The notes under the pieces were generated by a model. It searched no databases and was not told where the DNA came from. It saw only the letters and a list, made by a program, of their open reading frames with translations. Below are positions 1 to 10,302 of a stretch of 64,000 bases of DNA, in pieces. Numbering within the stretch: position 1 is the first letter of the stretch; the number at the start of each line of letters is the position of its first letter. A program made the translations under genes and the position numbers. The stretch comes from Leucobacter viscericola (GTDB lineage: Bacteria; Actinomycetota; Actinomycetes; Actinomycetales; Microbacteriaceae): contig NZ_CP049863.1 of NCBI RefSeq assembly GCF_011299575.1, positions 2,108,001-2,172,000 on the forward strand, read 5' to 3'.

Positions 1-652
1 CAGGGCGATCCTGAGCAAAGGCCTCTTGGCCATACCCGTTTTCGGAGCGGTGGTCCGCGGCAAACTGTTCACCGTTGACGGGGAAGTTCGCGTATTGCTC
101 GCGGGCGAAGTGGCGGCGCATGAAGTCTTCACGGCTGGGTCCGCCATGCCCAAAGGCGTCGTGCCCGAACGCTTCGTGTCCGCGTGTGCCGCGTCCGCGG
201 TGCCCCCACGGGCCTTGGCCGCGAGCACCTTCTCGAGGATGCTTGCGTGGCAGCGGCGCGTCGGCGTCCCATCCAAGGGAAGCCGCGATCTTCTCGAGCG
301 AGCGCAGAGTGGTTGCCATTTCGTCAGGAGTCACTGCTTCGCTCACGCGAGCACGGATCCCCTCGGCGATTTCTCCCAAGCGCGCTTTCGCGTCTCGCCC
401 GGTGTCGGTGAGCGCCCACTCCCCCTCGGCCTTTGTAATCCAACCGCGCTCAGCCAGTCGACGCAGTTTGTGGGGGTGGAGATCCGACTTGGAGGCCTCG
501 GGCTGATCCAACAGGTTGAGCAGGCGCCAGTCGCGACGGCTCAGACCCTCGCTCTTAAACGCCGTGGCGAACTCAGCAGCCAGTAGGCGATCAACGGCTT
601 TCAGCCAGTATCCGAATGGACGATCGTTGTTGTTAGTTGTGTTCGAAGTCAT
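1..652 (-). CDS. MarR/PadR-like winged-helix regulator, 3' end outside window
   Basis: The reading frame starts with ATG at 652 (MTSNTTNNNDRPFGYWLKAV) and stays open to the window edge, so the C-terminus is missing. Residues about 15-110 look like a winged-helix DNA-binding domain (LLAAEFATAFKSEGLSRRDW, then LRRLAERGWITKAEGEWALT). The rest is a low-complexity tail rich in Gly, His, Arg and Phe (WGHRGRGTRGHEAFGHDAF). The gene is divergent from a second regulator with a similar glycine/proline-rich stretch; the 80 bp between them contain inverted repeats. Family membership comes from the helix-wing pattern. The ligand is unknown, and the His-rich tail could bind metal but this is speculative. 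Confidence 0.75.
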   Translation of the reverse strand, partial: MTSNTTNNNDRPFGYWLKAVDRLLAAEFATAFKSEGLSRRDWRLLNLLDQPEASKSDLHPHKLRRLAERGWITKAEGEWALTDTGRDAKARLGEIAEGIRARVSEAVTPDEMATTLRSLEKIAASLGWDADAPLPRKHPREGARGQGPWGHRGRGTRGHEAFGHDAFGHGGPSREDFMRRHFAREQYANFPVNGEQFAADHRSENGYGQEAFAQDRP

Positions 653-732
653 GCTGTCTGTCCTTTACTTGTAATGTTGCATGTACATGTAGTGTGACAT
701 GCACTTTAGTTCCATGTCAAGTAACATGTAAA
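653..732. promoter_or_regulatory. Divergent promoter/operator between two MarR-like genes
   Basis: This short AT-rich stretch holds nested inverted repeats: TTACTTG at 665-671 with CAAGTAA at 718-724, GCATG at 679-683 with CATGC at 698-702, and the palindrome TACATGTA at 684-691. MarR-type repressors usually bind such repeats and control themselves and their divergent neighbour. No clear Shine-Dalgarno sequence precedes either ATG. Confidence 0.55.
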
Positions 733-1281
733 ATGAATTCTGTGAACACCAACTCGCCCGATCCAGCCGATGCCATCGCCGAAGCTCTCTCGCGACTGCG
801 CGGGCGCCGGCCGGGACCCGGTGGTCCACGCGGACCGAGGGGCCCAATGGGTGCAATGTTTCAGCGAGATCCACGCGAGCGATTTCAGGATCACGAGCCC
901 CATCAACGCGGCGAACGCTGGTGGGCTGATCCCAGTGGTCGCGCGGGTGCCCCCGCGATCATTCGTATGCTCGAAGCACTCGCCATGTCACCCGACCCCC
1001 TCAGCGTGAGTGCACTCGGCGAAGCCATCGGCGTTGATCAGCCACGCGCATCACGCCTGGTGCAGCAGGGAGTGTCGCGCGGACTTCTTGTGCGCGAAGC
1101 GGATCCCGAAGACGCCCGCCGCACCCGAATCGCGCTCACCGAGCGCGGACAACACTTCACACGCGGTCTGCGCACGGATCGCCGCGAGGCGCTGCGTACG
1201 GCCCTCGGTGGATTTACCGAACAAGAACGCAGCGAGCTCGCCCGACTGCTCAATAAGCTCGCCGACAACTGGCACGGCTAG
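733..1281 (+). CDS. MarR-family transcriptional regulator
   Basis: 182 residues from ATG 733 (MNSVNTNSPDPADAIAEALS). The same frame is open further upstream to an ATG at 637, but that stretch runs through the operator and encodes a Cys/Thr-rich string typical of non-coding DNA, so the later start is preferred. Residues about 25-75 are Gly/Pro/Arg-rich (RGRRPGPGGPRGPRGPMGAM). The winged helix follows: SVSALGEAIGVDQPRASRLV is the recognition region and EADPEDARRTRIALTERG the wing, both classic MarR features. It probably represses itself and the divergent gene at 1-652. The low-complexity N-terminal insert is unusual for the family. Confidence 0.85.
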   Translation: MNSVNTNSPDPADAIAEALSRLRGRRPGPGGPRGPRGPMGAMFQRDPRERFQDHEPHQRGERWWADPSGRAGAPAIIRMLEALAMSPDPLSVSALGEAIGVDQPRASRLVQQGVSRGLLVREADPEDARRTRIALTERGQHFTRGLRTDRREALRTALGGFTEQERSELARLLNKLADNWHG

Positions 1282-1334
1282 CGTGACGGGGTTGCGTTGA
1301 TCCCGAACCGCATTGCCCCTCAGCCGAGAAAGAT

Positions 1335-2423
1335 TCAGCCCGCCCCCGCGCGGTAGCGGAGAATACGATCATCGCCGGAGCCAGGAGTGCCGCGCCCGTC
1401 GGTGTTGTTGGTGAGGATCCACAGTGAGCCATCCGGTGCCCACGCAACGTCCCTGAGGCGCCCGTATTCGCCCGTGAAGAGTTCAGTGCTCGAGGCTGGG
1501 TCGCTGAGCGGCACTTCTCGGAGCCGCTCGCCCCGCAGATTTGCGATGTAGATGCTGTCGTTCGAGATTGTGATTCCGCTCGGGCTCGCCTCCGACGGCA
1601 CCCACTGCTGCACGGGATCAATGAAGCCCTCCTGCCCCGCAATGCCCTCAACCTCCGGCCAGCCATAATTGCCACCCTTGACGATGATGTTGAGTTCGTC
1701 CCAGGTGTTCTGCCCGAACTCGCTCGCGTAAAGCACGCCCTCAGTGCTCCAGGCAAGGCCCTGGGGATTACGGTGACCGTAGCTGTACACGTAGGAGCCG
1801 TCGAATGGGTTGTCAGCCGGCACACCACCCTCGGGTGTCATTCTGAGGATCTTTCCGGCGAGAGACGTTCTGTCTTGTGCACGACTTGGTACTCCTGCGT
1901 CTCCAGCGGTCGCGTAGAGCATGCCGTCGGGCCCGAAGGCGATCCTGCCACCGTTGTGGTTACTCGCCGCCGGAATGGCCTCCAGAAGGCTCTCTGCGGG
2001 CCCTAGGCGGAGCTCGCCGGGTTCGCCGCTCAGTCTGTACCGCTCGATGCGGTTGCCGGCCTGTGCGGTGGAATAGGCATAGAGGAAGTTGTCGCGAGTC
2101 GCGATGCCCAACAGGCCTCCCTCACCCGCAGCAACAACACCCTTGATTGTCGCGACCTCCCTGGCCTTGCCGTTTGTGTCGAGTTCAAGAATGCGGGCGG
2201 TATCGCGCTCGCTCACGAGTGGTGTTTCACCGTGAAACACGATCGACCACGGAGCCTCGAGGTTCGCCGAAACGGTCTCGAGCTGACCCGGTTGCTCTTT
2301 GGAGGTTTGTTGTTCTCTGCTCTGGGAGGCCACCGTGCCCTCGCCCGACGCAGCACAGGCTGTCAGCGCCACAAGCGCTGCAGCGACGAGCGCGGTTGTG
2401 ATCCACGGGGTTGCCCTGGTCAT
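1335..2423 (-). CDS. PQQ-dependent aldose sugar dehydrogenase-like lipoprotein
   Basis: 362 residues from ATG 2423 (MTRATPWITTALVAAALVAL). The frame is open further upstream, but that part runs through a terminator and tRNA-Ala and is discarded. A signal peptide ends in a lipobox (LTAC), so the protein is probably a membrane-anchored lipoprotein. The body matches the soluble glucose/sorbosone dehydrogenase beta-propeller family: GEGGLLGIA, ASNHNGGRIAFGPDGMLYAT, GKILRMTPEGG, YGHRNPQGLAW and ASEFGQNTWDELN. The family oxidises aldose sugars with PQQ and calcium outside the membrane. No PQQ synthesis genes are in the window, so the cofactor may be scavenged or made elsewhere. Substrate is unknown. 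Confidence 0.88.
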   Translation of the reverse strand: MTRATPWITTALVAAALVALTACAASGEGTVASQSREQQTSKEQPGQLETVSANLEAPWSIVFHGETPLVSERDTARILELDTNGKAREVATIKGVVAAGEGGLLGIATRDNFLYAYSTAQAGNRIERYRLSGEPGELRLGPAESLLEAIPAASNHNGGRIAFGPDGMLYATAGDAGVPSRAQDRTSLAGKILRMTPEGGVPADNPFDGSYVYSYGHRNPQGLAWSTEGVLYASEFGQNTWDELNIIVKGGNYGWPEVEGIAGQEGFIDPVQQWVPSEASPSGITISNDSIYIANLRGERLREVPLSDPASSTELFTGEYGRLRDVAWAPDGSLWILTNNTDGRGTPGSGDDRILRYRAGAG

Positions 2424-2463
2424 GTCTCCACTGTAAGCGGGGCTGGTCGAGAGGCACACCCCC

Positions 2464-2498
2464 AAAAACAAAAAAGACCCCGACGCTGTCGAGGTCTT
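2464..2498 (-). terminator. Rho-independent terminator of tRNA-Ala
   Basis: On the minus strand a hairpin AAGACCTCGAC-loop-GTCGGGGTCTT is followed directly by a long T run (complement of the A-rich 2464-2475). It lies 14 nt after the tRNA-Ala 3' end. Confidence 0.85.
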
Positions 2499-2511
2499 GC
2501 AGAAGGACTTG

Positions 2512-2584
2512 TGGATCCTGGGAGAATCGAACTCCCGACATCCTGCTTGCAAAGCAGGCACTCTACCAACTGAGTTAAGGACCC
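2512..2584 (-). tRNA. tRNA-Ala (anticodon TGC)
   Basis: 73 nt forming a full cloverleaf. The acceptor arm GGGTCCT pairs with AGGATCC with one G-T wobble; the D arm has CTCAGTTGGTAGAG; the anticodon stem-loop CCTGCTTTGCAAGCAGG carries TGC; the T arm contains GTTCGATTC. The bases after the discriminator A are CAA, so CCA is not encoded and must be added by the cca product. Confidence 0.97.
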
Positions 2585-2647
2585 TTGCGAAACACGATCT
2601 TACTGTATTTCATCGAACTGGCCCTGACGGGCTGTCCAACCTGAATT

Positions 2648-2676
2648 ACTATACACACGACTCAGCGACGACGCAA
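2648..2676 (-). promoter_or_regulatory. Probable promoter of tRNA-Ala
   Basis: On the minus strand, a -35-like TTGCGT (2676-2671) and a -10 TATAGT (2653-2648) are exactly 17 bp apart. Transcription would begin about 50-60 nt before the tRNA. Confidence 0.5.
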
Positions 2677-2723
2677 AACGAGTCAGCGTGTCTTGTGGGA
2701 TCCGCTCGAAGGGAGCGATTGTG

Positions 2724-3146
2724 TCACGGAATCTCCCTGTAATAACGGCCGACGCCAATCTCAAAAAGCTCGCCGCCGAAAAGGATCTGTGCGACGACGA
2801 CTCCGATAACACTCGCAATCAATACGGCCGTGAGACCAAACAGTAGGCCCCATCTTCGCCATCCGAGCCAGCCAAGTCTGAGAAGAATCACAAGACCAAG
2901 CGCGTGCACGATCAGCAAAGGCACACCGCCCATGAGCTCCCCGGTGCCCTCCATGGTCGTATTGGCACTCAGGGCCTTTCCCTGATCGCTCTCGGCTTCC
3001 TGCTGCGCCATGCCGTAGTAAGTCCAGGCCACAGACATCACCAGAACACCAATAGATGCAAACACCCAAAACACGATGCGATCACGCGGGTTGATCTCTT
3101 CCATACTCGCGCGATAGCGAGATCGTTTGTTTGATGGTGTCGCCAA
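2724..3146 (-). CDS. Small membrane protein of unknown function
   Basis: 140 residues starting with TTG at 3146, chosen because GAGGGCGG lies just upstream on the minus strand; an in-frame ATG at 3104 has no ribosome binding site. Three hydrophobic segments are visible: IVFWVFASIGVLVMSVAW, GVPLLIVHALGLVILLRL and WGLLFGLTAVLIASVIGVVV. The N-terminus is basic, which favours a cytoplasmic N-terminus. No family was recognised. It stands alone between two tRNA genes, transcribed toward tRNA-Ala. Confidence 0.7.
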   Translation of the reverse strand: MATPSNKRSRYRASMEEINPRDRIVFWVFASIGVLVMSVAWTYYGMAQQEAESDQGKALSANTTMEGTGELMGGVPLLIVHALGLVILLRLGWLGWRRWGLLFGLTAVLIASVIGVVVAQILFGGELFEIGVGRYYREIP

Positions 3147-3238
3147 GATCCGCCCTCGTTCCTGCTCCGATTGGAATCACCGTGATCGGTGTCCGCACAG
3201 TATTGCAGACGCTGGATTCTGAATCCTCAGAGAAGCTA

Positions 3239-3277
3239 CGAAGGGCAGTCGATTTCTCGACTGCCCTTCGCGTTTTT
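3239..3277. terminator. Perfect hairpin after tRNA-Ile
   Basis: Fourteen-base arms CGAAGGGCAGTCGA and TCGACTGCCCTTCG enclose a TTTC loop. A T run follows only on the plus strand. On the minus strand it lies in the 3' trailer of tRNA-Ile, where it may act in termination or processing, but the T tract there is weak. Confidence 0.45.
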
Positions 3278-3279
3278 GG

Positions 3280-3353
3280 TGGGGCTACCAGGACTTGAAC
3301 CTGGGACCTCTTCATTATCAGTGAAGCGCTCTAACCACCTGAGCTATAGCCCC
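3280..3353 (-). tRNA. tRNA-Ile (anticodon GAT)
   Basis: 74 nt. GGGGCTA pairs with TAGCCCC; the anticodon stem-loop CTTCACTGATAATGAAG carries GAT; the T loop contains GTTCAAGTC. The bases following the discriminator (complement of 3279-3277) read CCA, so unlike the nearby tRNA-Ala this gene encodes its own CCA end. Confidence 0.97.
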
Positions 3354-3428
3354 TTGACCAAGCAACGACTCTACCGGAAACGGGCTGAAAATTAAAATCC
3401 TCAACCCGCCCCTGGCGAGCCGTCGTGC

Positions 3429-3836
3429 TTAGTTGCTCGTAAAGCCGAGCTGGAACCCGCCGAGCACACGCACGAGCAGGTTATACACGAGTGCGCCAAC
3501 CGCACCAAGAGCGGTGCCAACAATGGTGTTCAGGATCGCAACAACCACTGAGAATCCAAGCACCTGCTGGAAGCCGATCAGCTTCATGAGGCTGTTCTCT
3601 TCACCCACGATGTCCATGAAGACGGCGTCGACCGAGTTGAACACGCCCGTTGTCATCAGTACCGAGTAGATCAGGATGGTTGCGACGATGCTCACAATGG
3701 CCATACAGATCGAAACCAGGAACGAAAACTTGACCGCAGACCAAAAGTCAACGTAGACCAGCTTGAGCCGCACCTGCTTTGAGGGTGCTTTCTTGCGGGT
3801 CTTCTTTGCCAGCTTGTCGGCGACAGTGTTACTCAT
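3429..3836 (-). CDS. DUF3566 transmembrane protein
   Basis: 135 residues beginning [21 protein letters not shown] basic cytoplasmic tail precedes a domain with two strong transmembrane segments ([20 protein letters not shown] and [20 protein letters not shown]). Actinobacteria commonly carry a DUF3566 gene directly after gyrA. Here its start overlaps the gyrA stop by 8 bp, implying co-transcription and translational coupling. The function of the family is not known to me. Confidence 0.9.
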   Translation of the reverse strand: MSNTVADKLAKKTRKKAPSKQVRLKLVYVDFWSAVKFSFLVSICMAIVSIVATILIYSVLMTTGVFNSVDAVFMDIVGEENSLMKLIGFQQVLGFSVVVAILNTIVGTALGAVGALVYNLLVRVLGGFQLGFTSN

Positions 3837-6372
3837 TCACGGTTTCCTTGTTCTCTGCAGGTTCGGCATCCTGGGTCTCGGACTCTTCATCATCGAGCCC
3901 ACGCTCCGAATTTCGCGCGATGCCAATAATACGGTCACCTTCTGGGAATCTTGCAAATACGACCCCCATCGTATTCCTGCCCTTTGCGGGAACCTCGGCC
4001 ACATCGGACCGAACAACCTTCCCGCTCGCAAGCACAGCAAGCACTTCGTCGGTCTCATCAACGATAATTCCGCCGATCAGATCACCGCGTGCCTCGTCGA
4101 GCTTCGCGACCTTAATTCCGTAGCCACCACGCTGCTGCACGCGGTACTCTTCCACCGCGGTTCGCTTGGCGTAGCCGCCCTCCGTGACAACAAATACGAA
4201 GCCACTCCCCTCGCTCAAGCGGGAGGCGGAGAGCAAGGTGTCACCCTCGCGGAAGTTCATACCGCGAACGCCACTCGTCGAGCGACCCATCGGGCGAAGT
4301 GCCTGATCAGATGCGGTAAAGCGCACTGACATGCCCTGCTTTGAAATCAGCAGCACATCGTCTTCCGACTCCGCGAGCAACGCCGAAACCAACTCGTCTT
4401 CGTCACGCAGCTTGATAGCGATGATGCCACCTGTGCGGTTCGTGTCGTAGTCGGTGAGCGCTGTCTTTTTGACGAGACCGTTGCGGGTAGCGAGCACCAG
4501 GTAGCCGGCATCACCGAAGTCACGCACATCGAGGATCTGCGTCACCATCTCATCAGGTGCGAGCGCCAGCAGGTTCGCGAGATGCTGGCCCTTTGCGTCG
4601 CGACCACCCTCGGGAATCTCGTACGTCTTTGCGCGGTACACACGACCGGTGTTTGTAAAGAAGAGCAGCCAGTGGTGCGTTGTCGTCACAAAGAAGTGCT
4701 CAACGATGTCATCTGCGCGCAGCTGAGCACCCTTGACACCCTTGCCACCACGATGCTGCGAACGGTAGTTGTCGATCCTGGTCCGCTTGACGTACCCGCC
4801 ACGCGTGACCGTAACGACCATCTCCTCTTCGGGGATCAGGTCTTCCATCGACATGTCACCGTCGTAGCCGTGCAGGATCGTTGTGCGGCGGTCGTCACCG
4901 AACTTTGCAACAATCTCATCGAGCTCTTCAACGATGATGCTGCGCTGCTCCGTCGGCGAGGCGAGGATGCCCTCGTATTCCTTGATCTGCGCCTCGAGCT
5001 TTGCCGCGAGGTCAAGAATCTTCTGGCGCTCCAGCGCCGCGAGGCGACGCAGCTGCATGCCGAGGATCGCATCAGCCTGGATCTGATCGACGTCAAGCAG
5101 GCTCATAAGCCCGCTGCGGGCGTCCTCAACGGTCGAAGAGCGGCGGATGAGGGCGATGACCTCATCAAGGGCGTCCAGGGCCTTCAGATAGCCGCGCTGG
5201 ATGTGAGCCTCGGCCTCGGCCTTCCTGAGGCGGTACTCGGTCCGGCGAACGATAACCTCGACCTGGTGCTTCACCCAGTAGGTGATGAAGCCGTCGATCG
5301 CGAGCGTACGCGGCACTCCGTCAACGATGGCGAGCATGTTGGCGCCAAAGTTGTCCTGAAGTTGAGTGTGCTTGTACAGGTTGTTCAGAACAACCTTGGC
5401 GATCGCGTCGCGCTTGAGCACAACAACCAGCCGCTGGCCGGTACGACCACTGGTTTCGTCGCGGATATCTGCGATGCCCTGAACCTTGCCATCCTTGACG
5501 AGCTCCGCAATCTTCATCGCGAGGTTGTCAGGGTTTACCTGGTACGGCAGTTCGGTGACGACGAGACAGGTGCGGTTCTGAATCTCTTCGATGTTGACCA
5601 CTGCACGCATCGTGACAGAGCCACGGCCGGTGGTGTACGCATCGCGAATGCCCTTGGTGCCGAGGATCTGAGCGCCCGTCGGAAAGTCGGGGCCTGAGAT
5701 GCGCTGCAGCAGCGCCTCAAGCAGCTCCTCGCGGCTGGCCTCGGGGTTCTCCAGGTGCCACTTCGCTCCGGCGGCAACCTCGCGGAGGTTGTGCGGCGGA
5801 ATGTTTGTGGCCATACCAACGGCGATACCCACCGAGCCGTTGACCAGCAGGTTCGGAAAGCGAGCGGTAACAACCGTCGGCTCCTTAGTGCGGCCATCGT
5901 AGTTGTCTTGGAAGTCGACCGTCTCTTCATCGATGTCGCGCACCATTTCCATGGCGAGCGGCGACATCTTTGTCTCGGTGTACCTGTGAGCTGCAGCACC
6001 GTCGTTGCCGGGGGAACCGAAGTTACCCTGCCCAAGCGCGAGGGGGTAGCGCAGCGACCATGGCTGCACAAGACGCACAAGAGAGTCGTATACAGCTGTG
6101 TCACCGTGCGGGTGGAACTGACCCATGACGTCACCGATAACACGGGTGCACTTCGAGAAGGCCTTATCGGGGCGGTAACCACCGTCGTACATGGTGTAAA
6201 TCACACGACGGTGAACAGGCTTTAGTCCGTCGCGCACGTCGGGCAGCGCACGCCCAACGATTACACTCATGGCGTAATCGAGGTAAGAACGCTGCATCTC
6301 GACCTGCAGGTCGCGCTGGTCGATCCTGCCGTGATTTGCTTCTGAGGACGGTTCTTCCTGATCGGAAGTCAT
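3829..6372 (-). CDS. gyrA: DNA gyrase subunit A
   Basis: 847 residues from ATG 6372 ([20 protein letters not shown]), 16 bp after the gyrB stop; earlier in-frame starts at 6420 and 6450 lie inside gyrB. GyrA is the breakage-reunion subunit that introduces negative supercoils ahead of forks. Visible marks: the winged-helix entry [20 protein letters not shown], the quinolone-region segment [14 protein letters not shown], the catalytic tyrosine in AAHRYTE, and in the C-terminal beta-pinwheel a GyrA-box variant QHRGGKG. The position equal to E. coli Ser83 is Thr and that equal to Asp87 is Asp; I would not infer resistance from this. The C-terminus is acidic. Confidence 0.98.
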   Translation of the reverse strand: MTSDQEEPSSEANHGRIDQRDLQVEMQRSYLDYAMSVIVGRALPDVRDGLKPVHRRVIYTMYDGGYRPDKAFSKCTRVIGDVMGQFHPHGDTAVYDSLVRLVQPWSLRYPLALGQGNFGSPGNDGAAAHRYTETKMSPLAMEMVRDIDEETVDFQDNYDGRTKEPTVVTARFPNLLVNGSVGIAVGMATNIPPHNLREVAAGAKWHLENPEASREELLEALLQRISGPDFPTGAQILGTKGIRDAYTTGRGSVTMRAVVNIEEIQNRTCLVVTELPYQVNPDNLAMKIAELVKDGKVQGIADIRDETSGRTGQRLVVVLKRDAIAKVVLNNLYKHTQLQDNFGANMLAIVDGVPRTLAIDGFITYWVKHQVEVIVRRTEYRLRKAEAEAHIQRGYLKALDALDEVIALIRRSSTVEDARSGLMSLLDVDQIQADAILGMQLRRLAALERQKILDLAAKLEAQIKEYEGILASPTEQRSIIVEELDEIVAKFGDDRRTTILHGYDGDMSMEDLIPEEEMVVTVTRGGYVKRTRIDNYRSQHRGGKGVKGAQLRADDIVEHFFVTTTHHWLLFFTNTGRVYRAKTYEIPEGGRDAKGQHLANLLALAPDEMVTQILDVRDFGDAGYLVLATRNGLVKKTALTDYDTNRTGGIIAIKLRDEDELVSALLAESEDDVLLISKQGMSVRFTASDQALRPMGRSTSGVRGMNFREGDTLLSASRLSEGSGFVFVVTEGGYAKRTAVEEYRVQQRGGYGIKVAKLDEARGDLIGGIIVDETDEVLAVLASGKVVRSDVAEVPAKGRNTMGVVFARFPEGDRIIGIARNSERGLDDEESETQDAEPAENKETVNE

Positions 6373-6388
6373 TTCGGGAGTCTGATTC

Positions 6389-8410
<2,022 letters not shown>

Positions 8411-8627
8411 TCAGAGCGTGTTTTCACCCCGGATACTTCCGCACACCAGCCTATCAACAATCCCGCCCTAGAGGCTGTATTGTGACCCATCTAGGTAGGT
8501 ATTTCGATCGGGATCATCCCCCAACAGCTTGTGTCGCGCTCTTCCAGCTCCGTAATGCTCGAGAATTGCGAATTTGTAGCCTCGAATTCTTGCGCCCGAA
8601 CTTTTCGTCGGCGCCACAAACGTCAAA

Positions 8628-9119
8628 CTACCCGTAGGTGTCGCGTGGACCGCGGCCCTGAACCGTTCGAGGTCCGTGCCTCCAGCTGGGTGCCCCGGGC
8701 GCCATGAATCGCAGGTCGCGAATTTCGGCGTCTGGGTATTCCTTAAGCAGACGCGTCAGCATTTCTCCACGAAGGCGCCGCAGCTCGGTCGCCCACGTGG
8801 TCGAGTCACACTGCACCTGCAAAACGCCGTTGCTAATCCCAATGACCGTGGTGTGTTCAGCGGTGGATTCTCCGGCGAACTCAGCCCACTCTTCGATAAC
8901 TCGAGCCTGATCAAGCTCTGCACTCCAGCCCATATCGGTAGCCATGGTACTGAGCACATCGACGAGAGCCTTCGGATCCCGCCCAAAACCAAATGGGGTC
9001 CCCTCCCCCTCGGTCTCACCGGATCTCACCTTGCGCCGACGCACTGGCTTTCCGCGCCAGACAGATTTGGCGTGCAAATAGGCCGATGCCAAAAACTCCG
9101 ATCGGTTTGAGGCGGTCAC
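8628..9119 (-). CDS. dciA: DciA-family (DUF721) protein, putative helicase loader
   Basis: 163 residues, start GTG 9119, overlapping the recF stop in GTGA. The DUF721 core is at residues about 45-140, with VIEEWAEFAGESTAEHT and GVLQVQCDSTTWATELRRLR. In bacteria lacking DnaC/DnaI, DciA promotes loading of DnaB; that role is known from the family. The N-terminus is basic and probably flexible, and the C-terminus ends in an Arg/Pro/Gly-rich tail. Its place between recF and gyrB is standard for actinobacteria. Confidence 0.9.
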   Translation of the reverse strand: MTASNRSEFLASAYLHAKSVWRGKPVRRRKVRSGETEGEGTPFGFGRDPKALVDVLSTMATDMGWSAELDQARVIEEWAEFAGESTAEHTTVIGISNGVLQVQCDSTTWATELRRLRGEMLTRLLKEYPDAEIRDLRFMAPGAPSWRHGPRTVQGRGPRDTYG

Positions 9120-10294
9120 TGTGTTTCCTCTTCGACGATTGTTCCTGCCTTGATCCTTACGCGATGCCAGGGGACGTTATCGGGCACGTCATCTTCGACA
9201 GCAGCGGTCACAATGACCTGCTCATACCCCTGAACCGCCGTCATCAGACTCTGCCTTCTACGCAGATCAAGCTCCGCAAACACGTCATCCAGAATAATTA
9301 CGGGATCCCCCGCGGATGATTCTTCTCGCAGTATTGAGGCGAGGGCCATCTTCAGGGAAAGCGCAAAAGACCAGGATTCTCCGTGGCTCGCGTAGCCCTT
9401 CACCGGAAGTTGGTTGAGGGAAAGAACCAGGTCATCGCGGTGTGGACCCACCAGAGTAACGCCACGTTCGAGCTCCTTTGATCGAACAAGACGCAGGGCC
9501 TCATGAAACTCGGTGGCAAGTGTTTCACGTGAAACGCTGGCGAGCTGCTCTACATCGACTGTTTCACGTGAAACAGTCGAATCATCGACCCGCACTTGCG
9601 CCACAGATTCATTGAGAGAGAGTCGGGGTGCATGATCCTGATCAACAAGAGCCTGGTATCCCGAGCGCAATGGCTCACCAAGATCGCGGATCAATTCCCT
9701 TCGCGCAAGCATGATTTGGGTCCCGTACTCCACGAGCTGCTCATCCCAAATACCGAGGGTGGACTCGATTGCACTGGAACTCGAACCCCTACGCGCTGAT
9801 TTCAGCAGAGAAGTGCGCTGGCGAACCACTCTTTCATAGTCACCAAGGGCGCCAGCTGCCACTGGAAAACGCGCCACGAGCGCATCATCAAGGAAGCGAC
9901 GACGTCCTGATGGTTCTCCACGAACGATCGTAAGGTCTTCTGGAGCAAAAACTACCGCCGCAAACCACCGGGTTACCTCTCGTGCCCTCGCTGCGTTGCG
10001 GTTGATCTGAGCGCGATTCGGCCCCTCCCGGTTCAGCTGCATCTCGAGAACGACTTCTCTATTAACAGCTTCGATGCGCATTCGCATGATCGCAGCATCC
10101 GCACCCGAACGAATGAGAGGAGCATCGCTGCTCACACGGTGAGACCTCACCGTAGCAAAGTAGGCGATGGCCTCGACTAGGTTGGTCTTGCCCTGGCCGT
10201 TCCGGCCAAGCAGAAGATTTGGGCCGGACTTCAGTTCCAGCTCTGCCGCGCGGTAATTGCGAAAATCACTCAGTGATAGATGCGAGACTCGCAT
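9116..10294 (-). CDS. recF: DNA replication and repair protein RecF
   Basis: 392 residues, start MRVSHLSLSDFRNYRAAELE. RecF is an SMC-like ATPase that binds gapped DNA and helps load RecA. Walker A is GRNGQGKTNL, the ABC signature is SHGESWSFALSLKM, and Walker B is VIILDDVFAELD. The gene follows dnaN after only 8 bp and runs into dciA. A segment around 9520-9575 encodes the duplicated peptide VSRET twice, because two perfect parS sites lie there in the same reading frame. That segment looks like a lineage-specific insertion between conserved blocks. Confidence 0.97.
   Translation of the reverse strand: MRVSHLSLSDFRNYRAAELELKSGPNLLLGRNGQGKTNLVEAIAYFATVRSHRVSSDAPLIRSGADAAIMRMRIEAVNREVVLEMQLNREGPNRAQINRNAARAREVTRWFAAVVFAPEDLTIVRGEPSGRRRFLDDALVARFPVAAGALGDYERVVRQRTSLLKSARRGSSSSAIESTLGIWDEQLVEYGTQIMLARRELIRDLGEPLRSGYQALVDQDHAPRLSLNESVAQVRVDDSTVSRETVDVEQLASVSRETLATEFHEALRLVRSKELERGVTLVGPHRDDLVLSLNQLPVKGYASHGESWSFALSLKMALASILREESSAGDPVIILDDVFAELDLRRRQSLMTAVQGYEQVIVTAAVEDDVPDNVPWHRVRIKAGTIVEEETQ
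9522..9535. promoter_or_regulatory. parS site inside recF
   Basis: Perfect palindrome GTTTCACGTGAAAC, the consensus centromere sequence bound by ParB. It is read in recF as VSRET. ParB loads here and spreads to organise the origin region. Confidence 0.9.
9561..9574. promoter_or_regulatory. Second parS site inside recF
   Basis: Perfect GTTTCACGTGAAAC flanked by ACT and AGT, giving a longer palindrome ACTGTTTCACGTGAAACAGT. It is 39 bp from the first copy (start to start), so both encode VSRET in the same frame. Confidence 0.92.
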
Positions 10295-10302
10295 CGCGAT
10301 TC

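Noticed and set aside
2222..2240. GTGTTTCACCGTGAAACAC as a parS site
   Set aside because: The palindrome has one extra central base compared with GTTTCACGTGAAAC, which changes the spacing of half-sites. It lies inside the sugar dehydrogenase gene and is probably chance.
2424..2561. N-terminal extension of the sugar dehydrogenase
   Set aside because: The extra codons would be read through a terminator and part of tRNA-Ala, and the signal peptide begins only at ATG 2423.
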